From positions 2,046,001 through 2,110,000 of the forward strand of contig JAZARR010000174.1 of the NCBI GenBank assembly GCA_037389465.1: a stretch of DNA of 64,000 nucleotides. Direction: 5' to 3'. The position numbers and the translations under genes were made by a program. This document shows, in pieces, positions 1 through 13,385 of the stretch (position 1 is the stretch's first letter; each line of letters opens with the position of its first letter). A model generated the notes under the pieces. The model worked only from the letters and a program-made list of their open reading frames with translations, was not told where the DNA came from and made no database searches. This stretch comes from Baylisascaris procyonis. Taxonomy: Eukaryota; Nematoda; Chromadorea; Rhabditida; Ascarididae.

Positions 1-1420
1 AAACTTGTTGTGCACGAGATACACCATAAACCCACCTCCTGTTATCGCATTTCACCTTGATCATTAATATTTAAAGTTGAGAATTGACTATAACATTTAA
101 ATGGAAGAAATTTTGTATGCATTTTACATCGATCAGCTCGAAGAGAAACGAACCATTGGTTGATTCTCTTCAGCGGTCAGATTAATTAAAATTCGAAGGC
201 ATCAAGCCCGTATACTTGCTGTTTTTTAGGAACTTATTAATCGTGAAGGTGTGCAAGAACATACATCCCGTCAGACCCTCAAGAACACTTCACCATGTGA
301 TCAGTACAGGATGAAAATCCAAAAAAGCGTAAAATGCGAGCACATTTCTGGATACTTTTAATTATTTATAATCACTTTTGAAGTTGGAAGATCAATGCGA
401 AGGATATTAAAGGATAAAATCGTACATAACATTTCCTAATGTGGACTTCGCTGGTTGCCGAATTGAACCCATCAGGCAGAAAGATAGAGGGAAAAACAGA
501 CAAACAACAGACAGAAGCGCACATATATACACGCAAAGATAGCGTGCCACAATAATACGCCGAATGTATTTTAAAAAAACAACAGCGGATTCCTCTTCAA
601 AAATAAAGAAGCAATTTGATGAATAAAGAATTTAATGTTATTCTGGGAAACTACGATATGTGTCATTAATTGGTATTCGAGACGATATATACAAGTAAGA
701 TGATTATTTGTCTACTGATTTGCATATTGCGTATGTGACACATACTCTGCTAAGGTATATTATAAACCTCAGGTTCCTAGCAAATCTCAGAAACACAAAC
801 TTTGACTATTGTGGACATCAATCCATCCCTGAACTCATATCAGATTCTTAAGGACAGCAGCATGCACACAACGATCAAAGAATATAGTGCTTCAGTGAGT
901 AATCAATTAAATTTCGGGCGAAAATTTCACTTTATTAGTAGAGAATCAACAAGTTATCACCGTATTATCAATTACAATTTTCAATGCACAATCTAAATTT
1001 CATGACGCATTTTCCTAACTACCGCAAAAGTAAGATTTCATAAAATCGCCCTCCCCCTCCCTCACCACTATACTTTTGGCAATCTCTTACTGCAAATCCA
1101 CAAAACCCCTTCCAAAAGTTATATGTCAATCTAAGGTTAATCACGCCCGGTAATACCATTTCTGAGAATTACGATTAATTCGAGTCTTATATGATACTAT
1201 CTACTCAGAATAATAGGGATGTGGTTATGATTCCATAGAATCTTCCATTCAAGACAACGCAATTTGAATTGCTAATTTATCGAATAACTTTTATGAATGC
1301 ATAATGACTTTATTTATATCATATAAAAACTTTCAGTGGAATATATTATGGTGAATATGAAGCAATAAGATTTACAAGCAAAAATGCTTGCACGCGATTT
1401 TTCATTTGATTAATTTTTTC

Positions 1421-1489
<69 letters not shown>

Positions 1490-4400
1490 AATTTATATTC
1501 CTTGGCAGAAGTGCTTGCAATTAATTTCGTGCAAAATTCTTTAATTTCAGAATTTCATGATTTCAAGAGGTTTGTCGATCTAATGATAGGTTTCTTAATT
1601 GATTGTTTCGACCGAACTGTGTAGCACATAAAATTTCGCAATTAACAAGAGTTGACAAGCTCATCTTGTATGTTTTGTTCCTTCTCTGCTTTATCGATTT
1701 TGATATCGTATAAAACTACTACTACTTCATTTCTTTTCAGCTACAAAATGCCCCCTCCCCCTCCTCAAGCATAGTTTTAGTTGGAAAATTGCGTACAAAA
1801 CGAAGTGATTAGATCGACAATAGGATTGAGCATTCACGTTACAACTGTTGTCTAACGATAAGCGACCAAATAAGCGATTCCTCAATGCTGGACAACATTT
1901 GATGATGCAGCCTATGTGATTCATCTGCTAACAATATGGAGAACGGTGCACACACCCCAAATTGTAACATTCCAGCTCTAAGAACTTTGCCCTTGTTGGA
2001 GTCGTCCCACAAGTTCAAGTTCGAAGGTGACAAATTAATTCGGCAATTCAAGCTATTTTTCGAACAGGAAGGGTGGTTTTGGTGAGCAATCACCGAATGC
2101 AATTCTCTACGGATGCCGATTGAAGTGAATGGTTTTTATGAGCCTCAGAGAACGCTAGAACTCCAATATTTCACGCCCGAGAAGATGCCAAGATGCCTAA
2201 TATAGAATTTAATAGCTTTTTATTATTAGTTGCTTGGAGCCCCATATTGTCGATGGCTCTTTTGGGGACAGAAATTTGTGAGTGGTTTTGCGCTGTATGG
2301 AGATAAGAATAAAAAAGTTTGCCCACCTCGATGCGATCGTTGATTGACACATTAATACACTCAAGTTGCATGGCATGGCTTGGCCTATACAAGGTATAAA
2401 TGGCTTTTTCTTATGCGCTTATAACATCATATAAAACGCATCCATGTTTCTCAATCAAGGTGGGCAAGCATCTTCTGGCAGTGAATATGAAAATTCGAGG
2501 TAAATCATCGGAATTATTAATTAAGCAGCGACAGCGAATATCATTAATGCAAATCGTTAATATTTCTACAATTGAATGAAAATTCTCGAGCAGATTTCCT
2601 ATAATTTATGCGAACAACGGAAGAAAGAGGCAAATCACCGGAATGAAAGAAGAAAAGAAGCTCGGCAAAGGAAGGAAATAGAAAGGATTTATATAATATA
2701 GAGTGCATTATCGATGCGTCTCAGGTTGAATGTCGTTGCATTGGAGTAATTCTATGTTGAGCATGACAATGAGTGAAGAAAGACATCTTTTAAGTGGGTG
2801 CTCTAAGTTAATAAAAGTGAAAGGCGAAGTTCGAGTGAGCATAGGAGCATGTTGCAGTTGTCTTCATTTTGAGTGCACTTTTCATCGTATACATATTGTT
2901 TTGAGATGTTTTCTCGAGTGCACCACATGCCGGATTACCGGAATAACATCTATATGCACATTGGAAAGATTTATATTTGAGATCTTTCAAAACGAGAGAG
3001 ATGATGTTGCAACAAGTTTAAGTGATCGTTAAGCGATCTGGTCACGACTGCATGCAACAAACCCATTACAAAACTAAAGTCTGGAACCTCGGGCATCTTA
3101 TTAGGGTCTTAATTACATACGTTGTCGCTTGCTGGATATTATTTATGGTGCTATCTATAGAGGTGATTTTCAGTGAAGGTTGATGCGGGAGGGGAACCAA
3201 GTAAAATTCCGAGTGATAGAAACCCAGCTGTGGGAAGAAACTTCTTGGAATTTGTTGCTAAAAATAGTGATCAGTGAAAGGTTTGTGATGATGCATGATT
3301 AATCCTTCGTAATCTAATATCACTCCGTTTATATGTTACTGAACGTTTGTTTGGTTATTTATTTATATTATACCTATTCGTATCTATGATTTTTTTCTGT
3401 TTGGATTCTTGCTTCAACAGCGACATATTATTTTGTTTACCTATTAGGGTATTGTCACTTCTCAAAAATTTGAACTTGGCGATTCCTTTTGAACTCTTGG
3501 AAAGATGAGTGGAATTGAGAAGAATTGGAAAGATAATAATGAAGATTGATGCCTTATACTTGAAATAATTGAAATAATTACAATTTTAACTGCTTCCCAT
3601 AGCTGCATAGATGATGCAATGAATGATGAGTAACGACGCATTATCGTAACTTGTAAAGGTTTAATATCGGTATTTTATACTTTACCAACTCGTAATTTGT
3701 CCATAAAACTTTGCATATTTGAAAATTTGACTAATTTTTGGACATTATTCCGAATCATATTTCAATATCAATAATATTTGGAACTCAAAAGAAAATTAGA
3801 ATCAAGCTGACTATAAATTTGTATAATAAATTGCACTATGAAAATGCACATTCATTCTTCCTTTTTCTTTCTTACGAATCACTTTACTCTACGATAATAA
3901 AGAATATTTTTGTAAGATAGGAATTGAAATTGTTTGCTCTATAGCTCAACGAAGTTTTATTCGACGAGTAAACGAAATTATCTACATCGAAGTGACACAC
4001 TTATGAATCGAATGCCAAGAGAGCATATTCAATGCTGTTGCCAATAAGAAATGCGTTCTCACAAATACGTTCATCTCTCTTTGATACAAAAAAAAAAAAA
4101 ATTTTTTTTTTATTTCTCCACTATTTCAACTCATCCGTTTTCATCTGAGTACAATAATAATAATAGTGATATTATTTCCTTTAATTTGTTATGGTATTAA
4201 ATATAATGAGGTTAAATGATTTATTTATACTCATTCTATTTCTCATTAAATTAATTTAAAAGTAATTTGATTTAAAAGCTGAAAAAAGAAAATTTTATAA
4301 TGCTGTCAAATAATATGCTAAAGATATGTCCATTCATGTAGCAAATGAAAAATCATTTCAATATATTCCGTTAAATATTTGTTCAAAGATATGTGCAGCA

Positions 4401-4535
4401 CCTTGCAGCCATAATAAATAAATGATTCTTTAATGCAATTTAAAAAGATTATAAAAATTAAGTTGTAATAGAATGTGACGGGATTTTATTTTGTCGTATA
4501 TGTGTGTTTTAGCCCTCAAAGTTGATTAATTCGTA
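1..4535. other. Intergenic, no supported gene
   Basis: AT-rich sequence with no exon I can support. The open frames here (for example minus 1839-2102 and plus 2730-3032) lack an ATG start, a signal peptide or recognisable motifs. A (TA)n tract lies at 1427-1484, and an A14/T10 run at 4088-4111 forms a simple palindrome. Confidence 0.6.
1427..1484. repeat. (TA)n microsatellite
   Basis: About 58 bases of nearly pure alternating AT, seen directly. Confidence 0.95.
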
Positions 4536-6128
4536 ATGAAATGGTTAATGATCATATTTACATCGTTATGGGAGATGGGCTATACTCTCGAATGCTGGTC
4601 AGGAGTTGCATGGATTTCATTTGGACGACCAATCCAAAGCACTTATATCAAAACACAGTGCTATACATCGACACAATTCTGTGTTAAGATTCATGCCACA
4701 ACAAGTTAGTCACTAATATCACTCGATAAACTTTCCATGAATATGAAATAATTAGCTTTTTAGGCCACGAACTTCTAATGAAATAGTAAACGCACTGATA
4801 AGCCATTTTAAAAATCTACAATTTTTTATCCCATCCACTGGTTTTATTTGCAATTCTGTGGCGTTAGGTAACTCGAAGCATAACAGATGAAGTAGACTAA
4901 CGAAAATAGTAAGTTTTCTGCGTTAAATTAATAATGAAGCAAAATGCTACTTCTATAAACTCAGATATTTCATCGTTCTATGATTTCCATAATTAGTTCC
5001 TATATGGTGAACACAGTAATCTTTGTAATGAATAGGTAAATGAGAATAGTAGTGACGTAAATGAGACTTGCAGGTGAAGTGTACGGATATGCGAAAGGTT
5101 GTGATGAGGAATTGCCTGGCTTAACTGGTATTGTGCAATGCACAGTGAGTAGTTTCGTTATTATTTGAAGATATTTCACTTCCAAAGGCCATTAATGAGC
5201 TCTCAACTTTAAAATAACCCCAATGGGTGGTGGTATTGAATACAATTTCAGATATGTTAGATACCATTTACAATTCAAATGAATCAAGCATAAATTTAAG
5301 TGATGCTTGCAAATTTGGTTATATACTGCATACAAAAGATTTGTGAACTGTTGAGGCATGCTTCACGGCTTCTTAGATCTTAAAGATAGTGTTAATGAGA
5401 GATAGACTTGAAAAAACCCGAAAGGAAAGAAAGGTCGGAAGGATTTAACGGGAATAAATTTTTACCTTTTTGTGTTAATGAATGATTGCTTGCTTATATT
5501 GTACATTATATATTTATTGGTTTCTATGATTTTTATGCCCTCAAAAGTCTCTTTGGAATAGAAACAGTTAAAACCATAAAATAGAATGCTAATGCTGTTA
5601 AGCTACACTAGTTCACCACTTCAATTTGAGTCCCATGAAACGTATGTAGCAGACACTCGTAATTGCTTCTTTAAACATGAATATAGGAGTTTTTCGAGAA
5701 AGAACTATTTCAGCGTGGCTTTCCTTCTAGGCTGCCTAATTTTTTTTTGGGATATAAGAAGGAGGGGTATTAGGCATGAAGATTTCGGGCATTCTAGAAG
5801 TTATGCACAATAATTTCATATCATAAATCGAAATCAACCGAGTAAAGGAACGCCTATAATCAGTAAATTTCATTTTTATTCTTTGCCATTTTACTCCAAT
5901 TGATTTCACCTCCATTTTATCTATAAATCTCTTTTGAGGTGCGATGTTTGTGATTTAAATTTTAATCCGATAGGATTGCATTGATTGCAGAGTGACGGCT
6001 GTAGAAATGAAAAAGACGGCGAAGTTTGCTGTTGCAGTTGGGATAACTGCAATACAGCAACACAAGCATATTCGACGATTCGTTTTATTCTTATCGCTAT
6101 CTTCATGTCCGCTTTTATCGCTTTCTGA
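4536..6128 (+). CDS. Secreted Ly6-like / ET-module protein 1
   Basis: Three exons, 4536-4704, 5074-5144 and 5991-6128, encode 125 residues; intron phases are 1 and 0 and all junctions are GT-AG. Residues 1-17 are a signal peptide, and the mature part opens with LECWSG. Cysteines follow the three-finger Ly6 layout of nematode ET-module proteins: exon 1 ends near TQFCVKI, exon 2 carries KGCDEEL and VQC, and exon 3 carries SDGC and the diagnostic EVCCCSWDNCN. The C-terminus is hydrophobic (IRFILIAIFMSAFIAF), which suggests a GPI-anchor signal. The start codon lies 24 bases after a good 3' splice site (tgttttag), consistent with trans-splicing. The family is extracellular; some members modulate receptors or channels, but the role here is unknown. 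It is the only family member on the plus strand. Confidence 0.85.
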
Positions 6129-7942
6129 CTAATGAGTTAGTCTGCATATAAAGGCGTTTAATGTTTGCTTACCTTATAAGAAATGATTATGCTTAATACA
6201 GAAAAAAACATGATTAGTTGCAATATAATTGTTGGACTATTCTGGATAGCAAATGCAAAATAGTTTCAATGATACTAACGATTGACTTCACATTTGTCTG
6301 ATTTGTTAAATCTCTTATGAGGTGTAATCATTGTGATTTGGAACCTGCCTATACATCATCAATTTTGTTCATTTTCCATCAATCATTGTGCATTTCATAT
6401 AATTTATGTATGCATTTTCTTTACTTTCATAAATTTATTCCACAAATATTTACCACACTTTTGCACTTTTACCTGAAAATTTGAAAGATTTTTCTTATTG
6501 TTTTATATGCAAATGAGAAGCACCTACAAAATATCGCAAGATTATAATTGCAAAGAATTTGCAACGAACGTTTATAATGACACGGGTTAGCTTTGATCTA
6601 GATTTGCACATTTTCAACACCAACAAGCAAATCGTAGATATGCGAGCAAAGTATGAAAAAACTTTATTATTGATAAGCCAATCTGGTGGTAGATGGAAAC
6701 GGCGCGAAATTTTTTGGTAAGACTTAGGACGCAAATTATATTCATCAAATTATATGCATCATTGAAAACGTTGATTTAGCAATATACATTTACATGTGCA
6801 AACATATGGATATGCCGGCTTGACAATACGCTTGTGCAAAAAATTGTTAGTGGTGCAATATTGGTCACCAAGGGCTGAAGAAGGGCGCTCATGTATATTA
6901 GGCATCTTTAATGCACAATTTTCATGGAACTAGAAATTTGCATATCTAGGAAAAATAATTGTAGAGGTTTCCATATTCACGCAAAACAACATGAATTACA
7001 TTTCATAAGAAGCAAAAGCGAAACGATGTTTAAGCGAATCCATAGTAATCTGATGTGTACTATGCCTTCATTTGATTGCAGAGTCTAGTAGCTTAGCTGG
7101 TAAGCGTATGAGCGATTATTAAGTAAAGAGAGATAGGTTTACAACGAAATTTCCTCATATTTGTTTTTCTCGAGCGAATAAGAAACCAATAAATCCGCTG
7201 TACTCTAATAATGAAATATGCAAATTTTTTTGATGTCATAACTCTACGGGCTGACCAACCGCAAAGTTGCTAATTGAATGTTCAAATGATTAGCGCGTAG
7301 ATATACACATACGTATGCGCAAAGAGGGAGGCATACAAAGTAGTTATGAAGAGGTGAAGAACTAGATGACGAACTTCAAGTTGAAAGTTTTGTTCCGTAT
7401 TCACATATCAGTATTTCTGTAATTCTGTTTTACTGAGTCAAAAGTTTTGCAAGAATTCTGGCAGGATATTCGACTATAGTGCATCACTTTTCGCAGATAA
7501 TTTGTTAACATCGAATTCAAATGCACTCCTCTGAAATACATTTGCTATGCTCTTGTTCACTTCATTGTTGCTGTGCGCATAAACAACTAACAGTTTTGCT
7601 TTTCCCCGCTTCAATAATCCAACGAAATTGCATCATATAAAACATACATAGTATAAAACCGAAGATCTTCTACCTTTCATTTAATCCCCACTCAGGTAAA
7701 ACTACCGAAAAATTTTGCAGGAAGAAATAAGCCTATTCGCTTTGCAAAATCTCCAGGAAGTTCTACAGAATAGTGTGCGCAGAGGGATCCTATAATATAA
7801 CGTTGGTACTGTGGTGTTACCCAAACCCCCACTCTCCCTCCATTCCACGGGCTCCAGCTCCAGCATATCCCTCCTCCATAACTTCACTGCCACAAAAATT
7901 TTAGGCAACTATTTTGCTTAGAGACCACCTGTGGGATATAAT
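6129..7942. other. Intergenic gap between Ly6 genes 1 and 2
   Basis: Small open frames only (for example minus 6495-6734 and 7702-7908), with no start signals, splice partners or motifs. Nothing further seen. Confidence 0.6.
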
Positions 7943-9641
7943 TTATGAAAAATTCAGAGAGTTAGTGATAGTTAGTGGCAAAAAAAGAAAAGATGCTATG
8001 GCAACAGATGATAGTTGGGGTTGGTTGGAAGCATGTGAAGATGTCGTCTGTACCGGAAACGGCGTAGTTGCAATTTCTTGGGTACAATAGTCAGCACTAT
8101 CTGATGAATTTTGGTCGCAGTTGCACAGATCACCTTTACAACAACAAAAATTCGCAGATACCTCACTTGGTAGACCTGCTATAGACGAGGTGTTGAAGGA
8201 ATAGTTTGCACATCCCGTTCCACCATTGAGAAGTAGCTGTAACAACACCTTTGTACTAGAAATCAATAACCTTGAGTGACCACAGTGTCGCAGCCAAAGA
8301 AGCTTGACATAACTAACTAATATGTTTTCAAATCGTTAGTGAAAAAAGATTAATCTAAATTTGGCTCAAGCTTCGATATCGCAAATATACATATCTGGCA
8401 AAAGCTATCCACGGGATGGAAGGGGAGCTGGAGATCGGTGGCAATTTGTGACAGTGCCCACAAATTCTGAGCCAAACTTCGATGAATGCTGGCCACCCCT
8501 ACTTATTTGACTGTTCCTTCGTTGGATTCTAGAAATCGTACACGAAGAGACTGAATGATTTGAACAGGAATTTCAGATTATTTGACTTTGATCTTCAAAT
8601 TATGGTCCCTTTGAGGCGAAAGAAAGCGTCAAAAAACTTGAAAGCTTACTTGGCATATGCAAACTGCCCAACGATTCTCAAACAAGCGAAGCTCGATGTT
8701 AATGCCTTTAAATGCCGCATGTGTACATTGCCCTCAGTTTTCGCAAATTTTCGTGATTTTTATGCACGTCATTTCATTTCATAGGTGGGAAATATTGAAT
8801 AATCCCATCACCGCTTTTTTTTTCACAAATTTTTCTCTGAAAGAGATGTGGAATACGAAATTCGGAAATTTTTTTCGAAGGATTCAGAAATTGTCAAAAT
8901 CTAATATGCATTAATTTCTTATAGCTTTTTAAAAGTAAATTGGCGTTCATTTTATTAACAATATCAATTGCATACCTGACAAGTGGATTTCGCGTCGAAG
9001 ATTTCCCCGAAAATTCCAAACTCCGCATCACAAAATTTGAATTCTGCCACAACATTTTTCAGAAATAAATAATCTGAAAATCCGGAAAGTGTTGCAACAT
9101 ATGACCAAATGTGGTATGACCACTCATGAGTTCCATAAACCATGCATGGGATATTGGCATGAAATTCATTTAATTGCAATATAGACTGATTCAGTAATGT
9201 TCATTTTTTTCTCTATTAAATGTAAGGTATTTCTTCACAGATCCTAGTATCTTTTGCGTCAATTTTGGCAAAAATAAGAACTGTATAGTTTTTTATTGCC
9301 TTCAATCACGTATTGGGTGTTTCACCTCATAGTTCGGGTACAGGAGACACGCAGAGGCTCACTAAGGACACATATTTAGCGGCATTTCTTGGTAAACCTC
9401 TGATGCTTCTCAAATTTTAATCTCAACGTGTATTTAAGTGAGATTGTATAACAATCTTACCTACTGGATCCGAAGTTACTTTCGTACAAAATTGCGCATT
9501 CGCACACTGTAATTGTTGGAAGCCTTGTGCTGCTATATTCGGTATTTCAATATGTTGATTGAATTTATAACCATAACCGCATCGAAGACCGCTTACGTTT
9601 GAAACAACGATAACGATAGATAGTGCTATCAAAATATGCAT
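7943..9641 (-). CDS. Secreted Ly6-like / ET-module protein 2 (CGYGY subfamily)
   Basis: Three exons on the minus strand, 9461-9641, 8976-9073 and 7943-8236, give 190 residues with intron phases 1 and 0. Exon 1 encodes a signal peptide (MHILIALSIVIVV) followed by LRCGYGY and AQFCTKV. Exon 2 has FKFCDAEF and ends STCQ. Exon 3 has TGC, then FCCCKGDLCNC, a further YC and a Thr/Ser-rich stretch, and ends in a hydrophobic tail (SSVAIASFLFLPL), a likely GPI signal. The ATG directly follows a splice acceptor (tattgtag), so the mRNA is probably trans-spliced or downstream in an operon: another secreted ORF ends only about 95 bases upstream. The middle exon was placed by its match in position and phase to genes 3 and 4. 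Confidence 0.85.
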
Positions 9642-9736
9642 CTACAATATCACAGCAAGCATTTCGTTGGCATCGTATAGATCATCGCTTTATCAATCGT
9701 GTGATGACGTTTCGGAATCATTCTCGAAGGAAAGGA

Positions 9737-10000
9737 TCAAGCTTCAAATAATTCCTGAATTAGGATTCTCCGGTTATTACCAATGAGGTTGGTCATTTGT
9801 TTCATCAAATCGAAGCAAGCGATTGCCAGCGTACGATATTGTTCATCGCTAAAACATTTTGCTATTTTGGCCACCTTGAGTGCTTAAGCATCAAATGAGC
9901 GATTTCCCTCAAGTGCTAACCTTTCAGTTTGCTCGTTTGCTCCAATAAGGCCTGAATACTGAAATATTAGCAACGAGAATAAAGCCAGTCGGCTTGCCAT
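9737..10000 (-). pseudogene. Small secreted helical protein with in-frame stop
   Basis: An 88-codon frame begins with an ATG and a clear signal peptide (MASRLALFSLLIFQYSG). It is interrupted by one in-frame TAA at codon 39 (9884-9886) and then stays open for 48 more residues to a TGA. The second part looks coding: it is amphipathic with two cysteines (AKCFSDEQY, AIACFDLMKQ). A GTTAGC donor just after codon 26 cannot remove the stop in frame. A 66-base GC-AG intron (9875-9940) could, but its donor is weak. It is therefore either a recent pseudogene, a gene with an unusual intron, or a sequence error. It lies about 95 bases upstream of Ly6 gene 2 on the same strand, an operon-like spacing. I do not recognise the family. 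Confidence 0.45.
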
Positions 10001-11832
10001 AGCGTCAGAATATAACGATGAAACCAACTTTTTTGATTATATTTGTCGCACTCAGTTGAATATAATGCAAATGAATTCTTGCGAAGTGAATGGTTCTTGT
10101 TTCTAGTAGCAGAGTATGAAGTTTATAAATGCTCAATATTTTTAAATATTTCATCGAAAATAAGCTTTTCATTTTCAGGAATTTATAACGGTGTAAAGAA
10201 AGGAGAAAATCGAACAATTGAATTTCTTAGTAACAACTCAAACTCTGTGTAGTTTTGCAATAATTTTTTTTTTTCGAAATTTGAAAGATTTTTGTTTTTG
10301 CATTAGTGTATTTCTCATTTATGTTTCTAATCTTGTTGAGTTCGGCCCATTTTCTCATAGAGTTTTTAGTCTTCTCGTCACTTTTGATCTTTTATAGCAA
10401 AGCAATGTGTGCGCTTCATGATGATGTGAATTTAATGACAAAAAAATCGTCTTACGTCATTTTACGTCATTTGTCGATAGGTGGATTCGTTTCTTACATC
10501 GCTCTCTACTGAACTACGTGTTGCGATAAGCAGCTTTTGCCTAACTCTTACCGTAAGTGCTCAAGTTCACTTCTTTAATGAATTATTCATATTCCATGCA
10601 CGCCGGGCACCGTGCAAGATTTGGCCGGTCGGGTAGGTCCGGTACTTCATTTTCCATTCACTGTTTAATTCAACCGATGGACAGCCAATGAGCGATGAGC
10701 AAAATTCGATCGGTGGATAGCTCGACCATCTATCGAGTCGTTAGTGGAAGGTAACGGTCAGAAATGGAAAGCATTTGAATTTTACAGAACGCCCATACGG
10801 TTCTGCCTCAAGTATGCAAGGTGGGCTCGTTGAAAATGACAACCGCTAACGATGACTGGTGTTGAAATACATTTTAACAACTATCGGTTGAGAATGCAAT
10901 AGAATCAGTCACAGAGTATGGAAGTGAACTCCAAATAATCATGCAAAAAATTGCATAGAAGTTCGCGTTCATCGGCTGATGGATCTTATGAAATAAACAT
11001 TTGAAACGATAATTGAATATGCAATGTGAAGGAATGAATACTGATTGAAATGTGCAAACAGCTCGCCTATAGTAATCACATGCACATACATATAGGCACG
11101 CACACGCAAAGACGGTCCACAGCAGACGCAGACACACAAACACGTGCACACATAACTGTTTACAAGTGCGCAGATTGTGCCAAATGATTTAGATTTGAGA
11201 CAGTGTTTTAAATCTATTAAATCTATTAAATAAAAACAAATTGTATCAGTGGTCTTTACTAATAGCAGCAGGAAAAACTCAAAGTGTATCCAACTTGGCC
11301 ATTGATGACAGCAATAAATTATTCTTTAATCGAGAAAATAAATGCTTGAAACTGAATAATCATGTGTCTTGAAAGAGCTGGTGGAACCATGAAGGTAACA
11401 GTTCGAATATAATCGGAAGGGAATAGAATTCAATTCATGAACATCTGGCACTTAATATACACAACGCGCAATAGAAAATATTAGCACATGTGTAGAGTCT
11501 AGTACAATTTACAGGTTTGTGCAATATACAGGTTAATTAATAAATGCACAGATTTACACAATGTACAATCTGATGCATTGTCCTCAAGAATGTATATCAT
11601 TTTGCAACATATAGTAATAAGCGACTAATTCAAATATGTTAAGATGAATCTGCAAACGCCCAAAAGAGGGCTAAGTGAATTGCGTAATTCTTAAAGATTG
11701 TCGATAACGCGTTACAGCAAGCAGTATATAAATTCAACGGTTCTTAGCAACTAAAAGCAATGGGCAAAAAGTGTCGTACCGATAAACATATAGTCAGATG
11801 AGTCTAATCTTTTCTTATGTATAGAAAAGAAC

Positions 11833-11925
<93 letters not shown>

Positions 11926-13385
11926 CATAGGCATAACTAGTCGAAGAAAACAATTAGAATCGCTATTTTCCTCCGCTTCCAATTATTTTCAATTTTCATC
12001 AAGCAATCGCAATTTGATTAGAGACGATAGTGCTTTGTATTTGTATTCGATAATGTTAACAAACGACCATACTTCATGCTGTAAAAAAAGAGAAAATGCT
12101 TCATCTAGCAGAACCATAAATATCAGCCAGCTTATCAAATCAACTTATGGGTGTAATGTCGTATGCGTCATTGGACACCGAATTTTGATAGTTTCATATT
12201 GTAAACTAATCAGAACTATCTGTTCTCTACTGTATAGAATATTACAGTATGAAATGATGAATAGAAAATTTTTTTTTTGTAAAATTTCTAGTAAATCTCA
12301 ATTCATTCTTTTTTCGACGAAAAAGTTTATAGTTTGTTATAAATTATTGATCGTGGAAATTATAAAACAAAACTTTTTATTATTAGTGATTTTCAGTGAT
12401 AATAAAAGGCACAAAATGGCCTAAGTAGTCATATATAATCATTCAACTAGGGTTGTTTTAAGACAATATTATTGCGTTGTAATATTTTATAAAATATCAT
12501 TGAAGGTCAGCTGCGTTTCTGCAATTGCAGTACATATGGACTAAATTCTTAAAGCGCATCTGGTGAATTATTGATTTCCGTTGTTTTCCTACGAATCAAA
12601 TAAACTTGGTAAATGCCGAATATAGTTGTATTCGTTTTTCTCTCTGATACAACTAAATCTCTGTGCTGCTAGAGACAGAGAGGGCGATGGCTCAATTATC
12701 AGATCATAGGGACTCTTGAAGATGTAAGATCCGTACTGGATCACAGAGGGGCTCATAAGACCTGCATGCAAATTTCAACACGAAACTATCCCAATTCATA
12801 TAGTTAAGAGTGAGAAAGGCAGGCTTTGTCTATGTAATCGCGAATTAAAGTATTCTTTCCTATTGAAATCCCGTATCTAATCTTAGTCAGAGTGGTGATA
12901 GCGTTATATCGCTGCAGCATTGCACAATAGCGATTGGCTAGCCCTAAGTGTTCCTACGCATCTGTCTCACTTTACGCAGAGTAATGTAATCAGTTGCCAA
13001 ACGAACAACGTTAAATGGTAACGTTGCGTAGAGGGTTCCCGTCGTCCCTTTTAGATGTCTTTCTCTACTACTGATTGAGCTAGTATATTTTACATCAATG
13101 CTTTAGTTGTATGGAGGGAGGAGGGGTGGGAAGAGGCAGAAAGAAAGGGAGGGATGGGTTGGGTGAGAGCTGGAAAGGAAAAAAACGATGGGAAGGGAGA
13201 TACTATGCCTATATAATTTTAGCCGTGAAAAGGACGTGGATTCTGAAATTCAGCGACGACACCGAATTTTCTCACTACTTCTTTATGCAATCACTTCCCT
13301 ACTATCCGCATGCCACACCGAATTTTTTCGAACGCGAAGAAACTCTGTAACATCGACAATAAATTTTGTGATTCATATCACGCTC
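10001..13385. other. Intergenic, no supported gene
   Basis: Contains an interrupted (TA)n tract (11834-11924) and a purine-rich stretch at 13110-13190. The 136-codon plus frame 12014-12424 is very AT-rich and has no ATG start or motif. Nothing else seen. Confidence 0.55.
11834..11924. repeat. (TA)n microsatellite, interrupted
   Basis: About 90 bases of alternating TA with two short interruptions (catat, tgta), seen directly. Confidence 0.95.

Noticed and set aside
8283..8312. Short minus-strand segment FFGCDT as middle exon of Ly6 gene 2
   Set aside because: It lacks the second cysteine and length seen in paralogues; 8976-9073 fits fully.
10874..11151. Cysteine-rich minus-strand frames near 11 kb
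   Set aside because: They are translations of a (CA/TG)-rich patch; no splice sites or conserved spacing.
12014..12424. 136-codon plus-strand frame
   Set aside because: Very AT-rich, no ATG at the start, no motif; expected by chance in such DNA.
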